A stretch of DNA of 64,000 nucleotides from assembly GCA_037126765.1 (NCBI GenBank), contig JBBCBC010000007.1, positions 40,589,394 to 40,653,393 of the forward strand, written 5' to 3'. Below, in pieces: positions 24,441 through 35,200 of this stretch. How positions within the stretch are numbered: position 1 is the first letter of the stretch; every line of letters starts with the position of its first letter. The notes under the pieces were generated by a model. The model saw only the letters and a list, made by a program, of their open reading frames with translations. It ran no database searches and was not told where the DNA came from. The DNA comes from Stenogyne calaminthoides (taxonomy: Eukaryota > Streptophyta > Magnoliopsida > Lamiales > Lamiaceae). The position numbers and the translations under genes were made by a program.

Positions 24441-24458
24441 TTCCCACAGACGGCGCCA
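24441..24458 (-). other. Primer-binding site
   Basis: Minus strand TGGCGCCGTCTGTGGGAA lies two bases inside the 5' LTR. The first ten bases fit the complement of the 3' end of plant tRNA-Asp. The same motif occurs at 34258 beside an unrelated gypsy LTR. Confidence 0.7.
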
Positions 24459-24460
24459 GT

Positions 24461-25120
24461 TGTTAATGCAGAAACGTAATACCTGAAAGAGAATCAACTA
24501 ATACTATTTCCCTCTACAACTAATACCCTTAGCCCAGAAATAAGAAAATCAACAACATAAATCAAACAAAGAACGCAACAATGATTTTACGTGGTTCGAT
24601 CAAAGTGATCTACATCCATGGAGGATTAGGGACGACTTTCACTATCACACAATCACCTATTACAAGATACAATCGCTCAATTCACAGAGCATTCACCGAG
24701 TTCTTATCGTTATGAATATGAACCCTAAAACTCAACTTGAACTATGCTCTCTCAATGATTCCAGATGAAAACTGAATGACTAAACTCTAATATATAACAG
24801 AACCAAAACCCCCTCAATAACCCGTAACAGATTCTGGCGTGTAACTACTTGTCTTACTCTCCGTTGCCCACTTTTCATAGTGAAAATAACGAACTCAACA
24901 ACATTTTCATCCTGAAGAACTCATCGACATTTTCATCCTGAAGAACTCAGCAGTCCATTTCGTCCTGAATAGCTCAGTGGCCTATTTAATCCTGAACTGT
25001 AATTTTTCCATCCTGATAAGTTAAATCCTTCAAACAAATAAGAGTAACACCACATTATTAGCTTCGACTCTGAACAATATTAGTTGGGCTTTATTCTTTG
25101 ATATTGCATTTACATCATCA
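24461..25120 (-). repeat. 5' LTR of the copia element
   Basis: 660 bp, same termini as the left LTR. A 26-bp unit (ACATTTTCATCCTGAAGAAC plus TCATCG) is tandemly duplicated near 24900-24950, explaining most of the length difference. On the minus strand it precedes the primer-binding site. Confidence 0.93.
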
Positions 25121-25236
25121 ACTCCAGGTAACAACATTAATCCCTAAGCCAGAGACTAACTAATTACAAATATCTGACTAATCTCAAGAAACAGAGAATT
25201 AATCTAAGTTCAAGAAACAGAGAATCCACAAGATTT

Positions 25237-25860
25237 TCAACTCTGATTCCATCTCTTGACGATATTATTTTTGGACTCGTCCAATGCCTTTCTCTCCATC
25301 ATCAGCACACGCAACACCTTCCAAATTAGCAGAACTGGATTTCCATGATGAACGAGAACTTTTTTTCCGAATAATTGTCGAACAAACCCCAAATTGAGCG
25401 GCGTGAAGTGATCTTTGAACTGGACATCCGACGCCAATAAACCCCCATCGGAGAGGAGGCCGATGAGTTTGATGGCGTTGTGGTAAGTGGAATCCAGTTT
25501 CGAAATCTTGACATCGACATCGCACAATGAATCCTCCATTTCTAAATCAATCTTCGCATTTTTGCGGAATATACGGTACAAGGTACGAACGATTTGAACA
25601 ACGACACCCATTTTCTCTGGTTTCCGAACAATCTAACAATTTCCAAATAAATCCCAGAAACTGTTATTTCTCCCTTTTTGCAACAGAGCATTAAATCCAA
25701 AACCTTGCGGTACAACTCGGGTTTCTTCCGAATCAGATTAAAAAAAATCTACGAAGGCCTTGAGATAATCGACGGTGTCCCCTGCTGCAGGGACAAGGGC
25801 GACGGCGGCCGAGTGGTTGGTGGTGGTGATATTAGTTCGGACTTCACTTGTATAATTCAT
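25237..25860 (-). pseudogene. Paired-amphipathic-helix (SIN3-like) gene fragment, broken
   Basis: From the ATG at 25860 a frame reads MNYTSEVRTNITTTNHSAAV and then TVDYLKAFVDFF before a stop created at a run of eight T. Skipping one T, the next frame reads LIRKKPELYRKVLDLML, EITVSGIYLEIVRLFG and NQRKWVSLFKSFVP. The pattern (YLK..., then a second helix, V..LF, L...F..F.P) is that of a PAH domain of SIN3-type corepressors. A third frame from 25611 gives 124 residues (MGVVVQIVRTLYRIFRKNAK...) of no known family. The homopolymer suggests a slippage mutation or a base-call error. No other SIN3 parts are seen. Confidence 0.45.
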
Positions 25861-25869
25861 CGTAGACTG

Positions 25870-27060
25870 AGAGCAGCACTTTAGTGAGATATTCATCGTA
25901 GACTGAGAGCGAGTGAGATAGTAGAATGTAAGGACTAGGTTATTTTAGGTAAAGTTATCATATCAAGATACGCAACAAGGTTATATATGCGATCAACTCA
26001 AAGCCTATTCGACAAATCTCTATCTATATCGAATCTTCATATGGAGTTGGATCCTCTCCATTTCAAAATTACTCTATTTCCTATATTTCATCACATCTAC
26101 ATCATTCAATATAATCTAATGGATAAAAATATGCCACATCTTTAACTTAAAATTCCCTACAATTTAATTTAAGTCTAAATATATTTATAGGCAAATGCTA
26201 AGGTATGTGAACCTACCCAGAGTATAATACGGGTCAAGTTTAGTGGATTGGAATGGGCGTGAAATGGTCAAATTATCAAATTTCATACTATGAAACTTAT
26301 TCATGGGAGATCAACTCATATTTAAAAAACCAAAATTACAATATTAAAAAAATAAACATAAACTATAATATTAAAAAAATAAACAAAAATTAGAATATTT
26401 TAAAACTCAAACGTAAATTTAAATAAATAAAACAAATAAAAGAATTAAACTTTTGTATGTTATTTTTTTTTAATATTGTATATATAAATTAATCCTTCTT
26501 TTATACTACAAACAAACATTTTTCTTGATATAAATTACTTAATATTCTAAATTCTATTATTTTAATTCGTTCAGAATTAAACCAAAATTGTAAGAAATAT
26601 TAAGTTAAATATATTAACTTGAAAATGTGGCACATTTTTCATCCATTATAAATGTGATGAAATGGAGGAAATTGAGGAGTTTTGGAATGTATACTTACCA
26701 TATACATGTAAAATCAAAATAAAAACGAAAGAATTAGGGAGTATTTTTTTTTAATAGTAATTTCAATTGTTTCGACTCTTTTATTCTGGTGCTATAAATT
26801 TTTAATAATTTAAAATTAATCCATTAAACCTACTGGAGTAGGTTACCGAGCTGATAACGCGCACCACCTGGCCTTTTTATAATCCAAATAACTGAAGGCG
26901 GATTCAGGGTCGAGTTTCAAATAATTTCGGATATGAAAAGACAAAATCGGGTCGGTTTAGGGTCTAAAATCGACATGATAGCCCAAAAAACACCCCACTA
27001 TTAATTTTTAACTAACACACTCTTCCTCCTTAAACTAAAAAACACACAAATTAGCAAAGA
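25870..27060. other. AT-rich spacer
   Basis: No gene or clear repeat termini are supported. A short GC-richer patch at 26850-26980 has ATAACGCGCACCACCTGG text but no frame. Confidence 0.5.
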
Positions 27061-27067
27061 AAACAAA

Positions 27068-29180
27068 GTGCATGGGTCCTTACTTTAGTCCGGTTCTATT
27101 GGTTCATAAGAAGGATGGTAGTTGGAGATTTTGTGTCGACTACCGAGGGCTGAATAAGATCACAATTTCAGATAAGTATCTTATCCCAGTCACCCAAGAA
27201 CTTCTAGATGAGTTTCATGGGGCTGCTTGTTTCACATGACTGGATTTATGGGCTGAGTATCATCAATAGGGATGGCAATTTGACCTGACCTCGACCCGCC
27301 CGCCTTGACCACCCCACGCTATTTGGGTCGCCTCCCCCGCGACCTCGAAATGGCGAAAGCATCATATCACTTTTGCCCCGACCCGACCTGACCCGCCCCA
27401 TTCTGACCCGTTTATATATTTAAATTTTAATATACATAATATTTATATCTGTAATTTTATTACTATTTATTATTATGTATAGCATAAATATGAATAATTT
27501 AATTTCATAAGTAATTTTTAAGCTAATATATATTGATAAAACATAATATAAAGTATAATATGACATTTAAACTATAAATTTATATTCGTATAAACATATT
27601 TTATAAGGTAAAAATAAAATGATAAATATATTTTTAATATTATATTATTTACTTATGTTAGAATGGGTCGACCTGCCCCGTCCTGCGACCCGCAATGGGT
27701 CATCCCGCCCCGCCACATACATAGAGTGGGCGGGCTTGGGTCTTCTAGTACCCGCCCCACCCCGACCCATTGCCATCCCTAATCATCAAATCTGAATGGC
27801 ATCGGAAGATATTTTGAAGATAGGGTTTTGAACACATTCCAGGCATTACGAGTTTGTTGTCATGCTATTTGGCCATCGAAATGTCCCCTCCACTTTCCAG
27901 GCAATTATGGACGACCTATTCAGTTCTTTCCTTCGAAGGTTTGTTCTTATCTTTTTCGATGATATAGTTATATACAGTCCGGATTGAGATTCTCATGTTG
28001 TGCATCTTCATGAGGTCTTGAGTATATTGACTGCTAATTCATTTGTGGTTAACCCCAAGAAATTCTCTTGGGCTCAGTCTTCTATTGACTATTTGGGTCA
28101 CGTGGTCTCCACTGAGGGAGTCTAAATGGATCAGTCTAAGGCTATTGTTGTCCTTAAGTGGCCAACTTCTCAATCATTGAAGGGCGTTTGTGATTTCCTA
28201 GGGCTCACTGAATACTATAGGTGATTCATCTGTAATTATGGAAAGATTGCTTCTCCACTCACTTTGTTGCTTCGAAAGGATAAGAACGGTGGATTCTCGT
28301 GGGGACCCGAATCTCAGGCTGCATTTGAGGCTCTACAGCAGGCTATCAAAACTGCACTGGTGTTGGCTGTGCCTGATTTTTCCTCTCCATTTTGCACCGA
28401 ATATGATGCTTTAGGTCATGGGTTAGGGGCGGTCTTAATGCAAAATCGTCGCACAACGGCTTATTTCAGCAAGGCCTTGTTCGGGCGCAATGATTTGAAG
28501 TCAACTTATGAGAAGGAATTAATGGCCCTAGTATTAGCGAATTTACTCTGGTAGCCTTACTTGATTGGTCGTCGTTTTACATTCGTATGGATCATCATAG
28601 CCTAAATCACCTCTTGCAACAGGTAATTGTCTCCCAACCCAACAATATCGGGTGGCTAAATTGATTGGGTTTGACTTCGTGATAGAGCACAAATCATTGG
28701 CTTCAAATATAGTGGCAGATTCATTATCTCGACGTGATTCTGAGCTCGAGTGTGGGGTTGTCTCGATACCATGTTGGGTCGATTGGGAGTCGTTGCGGAA
28801 TTTGTATTGGCCAAATATGATGAAAATTGTTTTCCGTCCACAAACCTTGTTAATCTGATTCGAAAGAAATCCATCGTATCGGCCTTATCCACCCCTATAC
28901 CGCCCGTGTGGTGGTCTCATCTTTCGCTCGGGAGGTGTCCGTCCTTCATGAGATTCCTCGATCTATTGTCTCTGATCGAGATCCCATTTTTCTTAGCGCT
29001 TTTGGGGGGGAGTTGTTTAAGGCAACGCGGACTCGTCTTCGGATGAGTTCAATGTATCACCTCAAAACAAATGGACAATAGGAGGTGATGAATCGTTGTT
29101 TGAAGACATACTTGAGATGTTTTGTGGGAGATCGTCCTAAATATTGGGCTTAATGGCTTCCTTGGGCTGAATTTTGGGAG
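27068..29180 (+). pseudogene. Ty3-gypsy pol relic
   Basis: RT text starts LVHKKDGSWRFCVDYRGLNK (27100-27160) and runs to LDLWAEYHQ, where a hAT MITE (27267-27781) interrupts it. It resumes with FEDRVLNTFQ-like and TFQAIMDDLFSSFLRRF text and the catalytic FFDDIVIYS (about 27955). RNase H follows (AFEALQQAIKTALVLAVPDF, TAYFSKALFGRNDLKSTYEK), then FDFVIEHKSLASNIVADSLS. A shifted integrase piece (EIPRSIVSDRDPIFL, KTYLRCFVGDRPKYWA) ends near 29180, where an LTR-like sequence begins. Many stops and shifts; no LTR of its own is recognised. Confidence 0.88.
27267..27781. mobile_element. hAT MITE with perfect 8-bp target duplication
   Basis: 515 bp with inverted ends TAGGGATGGCAAT...ATTGCCATCCCTA, flanked by ATCATCAA at 27259-27266 and 27782-27789. 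The subterminal parts are rich in GACCCGCCCC / GGGTCGGG and the middle is AT-rich. Eight-base duplications fit the hAT superfamily. It inserted into the gypsy RT sequence after that had become an element copy, so it is the younger event. Confidence 0.93.
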
Positions 29181-29215
29181 ATCGTCCTAGTTTCAATTCG
29201 GACACGGGTTGTACT

Positions 29216-30885
29216 TGTTGAAATTTACTAGCACGTAAAACAATTAAACATGTGCATCGGAAAAACAAATTCTCCAACAACGAATTACCAATTGCATAAT
29301 TGAAATAACATAATACGTACAGTGCTTCGTAAGCAATTTCCTCAACTACGGTATCCATGTAACCCTCGTTCACAAACTTGCATAGATTTGTCAGCGTTGA
29401 ATCTCCAAATGAACTTGCTAGAAAAATTCTATACTAGAGATTTTATGGAGAAAATAGTTTCTTTTTTTTTATGGATCCCCAAAGACTCATATATATAGAG
29501 TTGTGACTTTACTTAAAATCTAAGCAATTTCCTATTTAATTAATTAAATAATAATAATAATAATAATAATTTCATATAATTATTACTCCCTCCGTCCCAA
29601 TCTTGTTTGGTGGTTTACTGTGTGCTCGGAGTTTAAGAAAATATTGTTTATTAGTATTTTATGTGATAAAGTGTTGGGGGTAGAGAGAGTTGTTTATTAG
29701 TATTTTATGTGATAAAGTGATAAAGTATTGGGGGTAGAAAGAATTATTTATTAGTATTTTATGTGATAAAGTGAGTATTTCCATTTAAGGAAATGTGCAG
29801 TTAAGATTGGGACGCCCAAAATGAAAAGAATGCAGTTAAGAATAAGACGTAGGTAGTATTATATTTCTCCATAAATTAAATATTAAAATTCAATTTAATA
29901 TTTAATCAACCAACTATAATTTGTAAACAAGAGTTACTTGTTGTGTGACTCATAGGCCTTCATATATCGAGCGGTTAGTCAAACTAACGGTCTTAATTAA
30001 ATCTTAGACAATAAATCAGTCAGTCTCAATATATGAGGTACGTTGCGAGGAATTGCAACAACATGTAATATGTGGGCTATTGTGATAATATTCTTTCATT
30101 CACGAATACCTGATTAAGTCTGGAACATGATGAAGTGTCTATTCAAATAACTTAATCATATTATCTCATTTCACTAATTGATCACGTATATCACATTTGG
30201 ACACAATTCCAAATGTGACTTGCATTGACCAATGACTAACGATCCAATTAGTATGAGAAGACAAGTATTCTCTCTAAATCTACTTTGAGGAATGAATCTT
30301 TTACTTGGTTCAACTACCATGCACATGCACTTCATGATGAACCCAATCCATGTCATATCTACCCAAGAAAGGTGCAAGTGTCGGTCATGGTCAAAGTTCA
30401 TCATTCTTCAAATGTCGTGCGTATTGACCTCAAGTCAGAGGAATATCACATCGCTCCCACTAATCAAGACACCCGTAGATACTTAAGTAGAATCACATCA
30501 AATGGTTTCTCGGATGGGTATACCAATACTCTCTAAGGTATATGTACATTCATCATGAGATACCTAGTATCTCGTAGCAAGTGAGAACTACTACACTCTC
30601 TAAGAATATGATGTAGATCGCACATCAATCTCAAATGCATGCATCATCAATATCTCATTCTTGATGATCCTCAATTTCTAAGTCATGTGAGATCTCACAT
30701 CCTCAATGACAACATTGGTTCATGGGAACACATACATGAATAAGTGCAAACAATCAAACATAATATTTAAACAAGTGTAATGTCATACAATAATATTAAA
30801 TGAACAATAATATTAAATCAACTGAATATCATCGAGTATTATATCCTTACATATGATTGTCTCTAGAACTATTTTCTTGTAGTGT
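29216..30885 (-). mobile_element. Long LTR relic, probably copia (SIRE/Angela-like)
   Basis: On the minus strand it would start near TTCTAGAGACAATCATATG, similar to the TGTTGGAAATATGCCCTAGAGG-type start of SIRE/Angela LTRs, and end AAATTTCAACA at 29216. Length about 1.67 kb. No internal domains are attached, so it is a solo or truncated LTR. Left flank GTACT and right GTAGT are at best a decayed duplication. It cuts the gypsy integrase and itself carries a Stowaway insertion. Family inferred from memory of terminal sequence. Confidence 0.45.
29586..29856. mobile_element. Stowaway MITE
   Basis: Starts CTCCCTCCGTCCCAATCTTG and ends, reverse-complemented, CTACCTACGTCTTATTCTT, with TA on both sides (29584-29585, 29857-29858). 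Internally a 50-bp unit (TTTATTAGTATTTTATGTGA TAAAGTG) repeats three times. Nested in the long LTR relic. Confidence 0.8.
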
Positions 30886-31545
30886 TTTTTGGAATAAGTT
30901 AGTCCAATAACTATTTGAATTGCTCAAATTTTGTCACATGTTGTCGGAAATAACCCAAAACAATGTCATTTCACCAACATGTTGGTCAGGTGTCATTTTA
31001 AATTGGGAATTCTGATGAGACTCGTATTTTGGGTGCTAAGTTGGCATAATTTAATACACCTGACAATTAAATGAAATATACGTCATTAATTAATAAAAAA
31101 AGGAAAAAATGGAGATTAAGAATATGAAATGGGAAATGGGTAAACATTCTCAGAAACACAAATTGGGGTTTAGGTGTGATTCAAGAACACAAACCCCAAA
31201 TCCACCAGTTCTCAAAAATTATTGAAAGCCTAAAATTGTTGAAGAACAAGTTGCCCAGCCGTGATTTGATACATGTCTCGTGGTAGTAGAAATGGAAGTG
31301 GAAGCTTGGAATCGGTGATATCTATATTTTTCATTAATTAATAATATGTATTTTATTTACTTGCCAGGTGTATTAAATTATGTGAACTCAACGCCTAAAA
31401 CATGTGTCTCGCCAGAATCCCCAATTTAATATGGCATGTGACTAGAATGCTGATGAAACATCGCCGTTTTTTGTTATTTCCTGCAACATGAGACGAAAAT
31501 TGAGCACTTCAAGTAGTTATGTGACTAAATTATTCTAAAAAATAG
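30886..31545. mobile_element. Foldback element with ~200-bp inverted arms
   Basis: The left arm (GGAATAAGTTAGTCCAATAA, GCTCAAATTTTGTCACATGT, TTTAAATTGGGAATTCTGAT, TAATTTAATACACCTGACAA) is matched in reverse order and complement by the right arm ending near 31545. A loop of about 230 bp contains GGGGTTT/AAACCCC pairs. The outer part of the right arm is duplicated at 31540-31610. It would form a long hairpin RNA if transcribed. Superfamily uncertain (Mutator-like is possible); no target duplication was fixed. Confidence 0.65.
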
Positions 31546-32136
31546 TTGTGGAATGAAAATTGAGCAATTCAAGTAGTTAATGTAGCAAATTATTCTAAAA
31601 AATTGTTATGAGACTAAATAAAAAAATATGCAAAATTATAGGACCATTTGAGATTTAATCCCCTGAAAAATATGACTAGTTATTTTTCTCTAAAACCATA
31701 TAAAACTTTCCGGAATAGTTAAATTAGAGTATTCAAAAATAATTTCAAAACTTTTTCAATATGTAGAAAATTATTGAAAATTCTAAAAAAATTCTCCTAA
31801 CCACTGGATAAAAAAAATCCAACATCCATTGAGCGGGTGAGTCAGTATAAAAAGTGGTGTTTGTAATAGATTCGGAAATTATAACATTCACAAGTTTAGT
31901 TACACGATTATCCTACATTTATATATTTACGGACATGTAAATGTTGAACATAATATTTTCAAAATCTATAAATTTAAGACAATCTTACAATCCACATGAC
32001 ATTTCAGTTCGATTCGATTTATTTGCATGGATATCAAAATTATGCAAATTTACATTAAAAAAAAAGTTTGCTTTAACATGTAAGTAATTAATGAAATATT
32101 ATTTTAAAATAAAGATCCTAACTGATCGACGCAGAA
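31546..32136. other. Spacer with possible promoter
   Basis: AT-rich. After the duplicated foldback tail there is no gene. A TATAAAAAG box at about 31847 lies 290 bp upstream of the ORF at 32137 and could be its former promoter. Confidence 0.35.
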
Positions 32137-33391
32137 ATGGCAACTTCAAAAGCAACCCCTGAAGTTTGCGATTATGCCTCCATGATTAAAGAGATCGTAG
32201 ATGAGAAATATGTTGATTTCACAACAACAATAGATCCAGAATCCCTGGAAATTCTGGATTGTCTTCGTCAATGTGGGCTAGAGCAATTTTGTTACAGACA
32301 CTTGGACAGTTTGCCATCATTGAATCCCTGGAGTTCTTGAGGAAACTGAAAGAAACAGACAACAAAGAGCTCTATTCGTTTGTTGGAGGAACAAGAATAG
32401 ATGTCTCAAATGATGATTTGCAAAGGATCTTTGCTCTACCAGCAGGAAGGAACGCACCTGATGAGTTCATGACTGGAATGACGGGAAAGAATACCTTCAA
32501 AAGGTGCTTCTGCGACCTGCCAACATTGGGAATATTACAAATGTTAAAGCATCTTATCTGAAGAGGAAGTATAGATTACTCCTTGAAATTGTTTCAAAGG
32601 TAATCTTGGGGATCGCATTCAGTCCTGATGTCGTGACCCAGCAGAAGCAAAGCGTGATGACTGCCATAATTGAGAAAGCACAGGATATGAACTGGTTGGG
32701 TTTGTTCAAACACAGATTGCTGCAGGAGACAGACAAATTCATGATTAATGAGCAGAATCATGTTGTTCTATTTAAGAAAGTCAACAACATCCACAAGGTG
32801 TCTCTTATTCTAACTGACAAAATACCTGACTACCGATGGTCAGAACAAGGCAGGAAGGCCTATACGCCCAAGTTCAAAGTTATTCTCTCCAGAAATGAAG
32901 AGTTACCTGGCCAAAGAGACGATGACCCTGCTCCCTATGTGCCCAAATCGAAGAAGGTCAAGGCACAAGCTTCATTTGTGCAATCTGAGGCACAGGGTCA
33001 GCCCAAGAAAAGGGTCGTGAAAAGGAAGCAGATGGCAACAAAGCCATCTCGGGAAGCTGAAGATGCAAGTGAGAAACGACAAAGGAAGCTCACTACAATG
33101 CTTCTGAAGAAGACAGGAATGCCTTCTGGAGGTCTTCAAGATGAGGATAGTGATGTGGAGATATTGGAGTCTGCTGAAGAGCAACCTGTTGAACAGTTGG
33201 TGGAGATAGCTGGTGTGAGCTCTGAGCACACAGTCAACACAGGTAGGGATTTAACTACAGAAGGTGGAGAAGAGGAGGAACAACAACCATCTGATTCTGC
33301 TCACCCGAGTTCTCTGTTTGAAGGATACTTTTTATTTTATTCTTTTAATTTCTATTTTATTATTAATTCATTTTTAGAAGTGTTATTCTAA
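32137..33391 (+). pseudogene. Plant transposon-associated ORF, spread over three frames
   Basis: Frame 1 from 32137 reads MATSKATPEVCDYASMIKEI. Frame 3 takes over near 32270 (ILLQTLGQFAIIESLEFLRK, ELYSFVGGTRIDVSNDDLQR). Frame 2 follows near 32504 (YLKRKYRLLLEIVSKVILGI, VTQQKQSVMTAIIEKAQDMN), ending in a charged, low-complexity tail with KKRVVKRKQ and acidic EGGEEEEQQ. The layout (helical globular part with an ALP motif, then a charged tail) resembles proteins annotated as putative plant transposon proteins in retroelement-rich regions. Two frameshifts make it a relic. Function unknown. Confidence 0.5.
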
Positions 33392-33418
33392 TTTTTTTAT
33401 TATTATATTTATCTTTTA

Positions 33419-33617
33419 CTCCCTTTGTCCCGCAATAACATGCACAATTTTCCCTTTTGTTCGTCCCGCAATAACATGCACATTTCCTAAATGGCAGAAT
33501 ACTCAAAATTTACACACTCACAATATCATTATAATTAATTTAAATAATACCAATAAAATAAGTTTTCTTAGTTTCTGTGCCCGGATAGGGGTGCACGTTA
33601 TCCCGAAACGGAGGAAG
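33419..33617. mobile_element. Stowaway MITE
   Basis: 199 bp from CTCCCTTTGTCCCGCAATAA to CGGAGGAAG with TA on both sides (33417-33418, 33618-33619). The left end repeats the unit GTCCCGCAATAACATGCACA twice. It lies directly downstream of the transposon-type ORF. Confidence 0.8.
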
Positions 33618-33676
33618 TATTTTTCTTAAGTTTTTTAACTTTTAATACTTTAAAAAATATAAATGTATTTTAAATT

Positions 33677-34253
33677 TGTTGTACCATAGAATAATCCAAC
33701 CCGGTGAGGCGACCGGTTAGAGCGACCTCGATAAGAATCGGGAGCCGCATGACGACTTCCTCGGAACGGAGAAGGTCGCAAGGCAGCTTAAAAGAAACGA
33801 GAAAGTCGCCTTCGACCTTGGAAAAGACCACAAGTCGGAGGCGACCTCAGATGGGTATTTATAGCAAGGATATAGGTAACTGAGAGCGCGGATATCGCGG
33901 GGTACGCAAGGCAAGTGTATCCAGGCGCGGAAATCGCGGAATTGACCGATAAAACCCTAGTTTTGGCGGCTGGAAGCTTGACATGCCCATCGAAGGAAGC
34001 CCACAGAGGAGTATACCCTAATTTTTTTTATCTATAAATACAACTTGCATTATCCATTGTAAAAGAACGAAATCTTAGAACTCTAGGCAGAAAAGAATAA
34101 TAAATTACTCCTGGCTTGGGCGCCCCAGACGTAGTCTTATTCAAAAGACGAACTGGGTAACCAAATTTGAGTCTATTTCATATTTGTTACTCGTTACTTG
34201 ATTGATCCCGTTTAATAACATTAAGTTGCCCTAGACGTAAAATCTAGGTCACA
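33677..34253 (+). repeat. 5' LTR of a Ty3-gypsy element
   Basis: Bounded TGTTGTACCATAG...AGGTCACA, about 577 bp, GC-richer than its surroundings. It has a TATAAATAC box (34032) and a leader-like stretch with GGGCGCCCCAGACG. The primer-binding site and gag follow at once. No partner LTR is in the window, so the element is 3'-truncated. Confidence 0.75.
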
Positions 34254-34257
34254 ATAT

Positions 34258-34275
34258 TGGCGCCGTCTGTGGGAA
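34258..34275 (+). other. Primer-binding site of the gypsy element
   Basis: TGGCGCCGTCTGTGGGAA begins four bases after the LTR end. The first ten bases fit the complement of plant tRNA-Asp 3' end. Confidence 0.7.
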
Positions 34276-34324
34276 AGGCTCTGTCGATTTGCTGAAAAAT
34301 CCGTAGAAAACCCATCCCTTATCA

Positions 34325-35200
34325 ATGGCGATCAACTAAGGTAGCGTAACCAGAAACGAGACGACCACCGCAACGGTGTCGAGGCCTCTAAGAGCTCAGA
34401 GTGCTCTCACCCCATCATTCCAGAGGCCACCCCTGACTGGTGGAATCTCGTGCAGACACCGGAGGACCCGAAGGCCGTGTTGGCCGTCCTCCACAAGAAA
34501 TGCCTCGCCTTCGATGACGAGGACGAACAGCCGCCGGCTAAGAAAGCGGCACCCAATCCAGGAACTTCTAAGGGCAAAAATGCCCTTATCGAGAAAGGGC
34601 GCTCCTCAGGCCAACTGGCATATGATCCGGCGAAACACGCAATCATTCGGAATCGCAGGCTCCTAGAAAGACCAGTAGGGTCAGGCAACATGTTCGAACG
34701 ACTTGGGAGACAAGATGACCAGAAGGCCCTAATAGCCATCGAGGACGAGGCGCAATCTCAGCCCCGCCACGTCGACCAGATGGAGCGAGATCTGGCCATG
34801 GCTCTAAACTTACATCATGATGAGCCACCGAGGGGGTCGGCAATTCGCCAGGACAATCCACGAACGACCTACCCCCCCAAAGACCATCACGACATCAAAA
34901 TTAATGCACTGGCCAGGACGGTCCAGCGACTTCTAGAGCGAGCCGAGAACCAAAGTAGCCCGACGTGGGCAGACCATAACCTTATCATCCCGGACTCCCC
35001 CCTTGGGACCACAGTCACTTTGGCACCCACCCAATGAAAAATCAACACGGCGGCCCTAGATCGCTACAGTGGAAATACGGACCCAAGGGTCCACGTGGTC
35101 AAGTATAACTCCTACATGGCCTCCATGGACGCAACAGATGCCACTAAGTGCCGTTTGTTTTCCCTGACTTTGAGCGACCAGGCCCACCAATGGTTCACCT
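34325..35200 (+). pseudogene. Ty3-gypsy gag, truncated
   Basis: The ATG at 34325 stops after four codons. An open frame from 34450 (MQTPEDPKAVLAVLHKKCLA) runs to TGA at 35037 and continues beyond it as DRYSGNTDPRVHVVKYNSYM and ATKCRLFSLTLSDQAHQWFT. This matches the retrotransposon gag pattern (Y.G..DP..H...Y, A....C..F...L...A..WF). It is cut at 35200 by another LTR. No pol remains. Confidence 0.8.

Larger units (their letters stand above)
19765..25120 (-). mobile_element. Ty1-copia LTR retrotransposon, complete but inactive
   Basis: A 5356-bp element flanked by ACTCC duplications (19760-19764 and 25121-25125). LTRs begin TGTTAATGCAG and end CATCATCA. Internal order on the minus strand is primer site, gag with zinc knuckle, protease, integrase, reverse transcriptase, RNase H, which is the copia order. 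At least four in-frame stops and three frameshifts break the polyprotein. The LTRs remain very similar, so insertion is fairly recent. The lineage within copia is not assigned. Confidence 0.95.

Noticed and set aside
34407..34739. Minus-strand 110-codon frame in the gypsy gag
   Set aside because: Opposite-strand shadow of gag.
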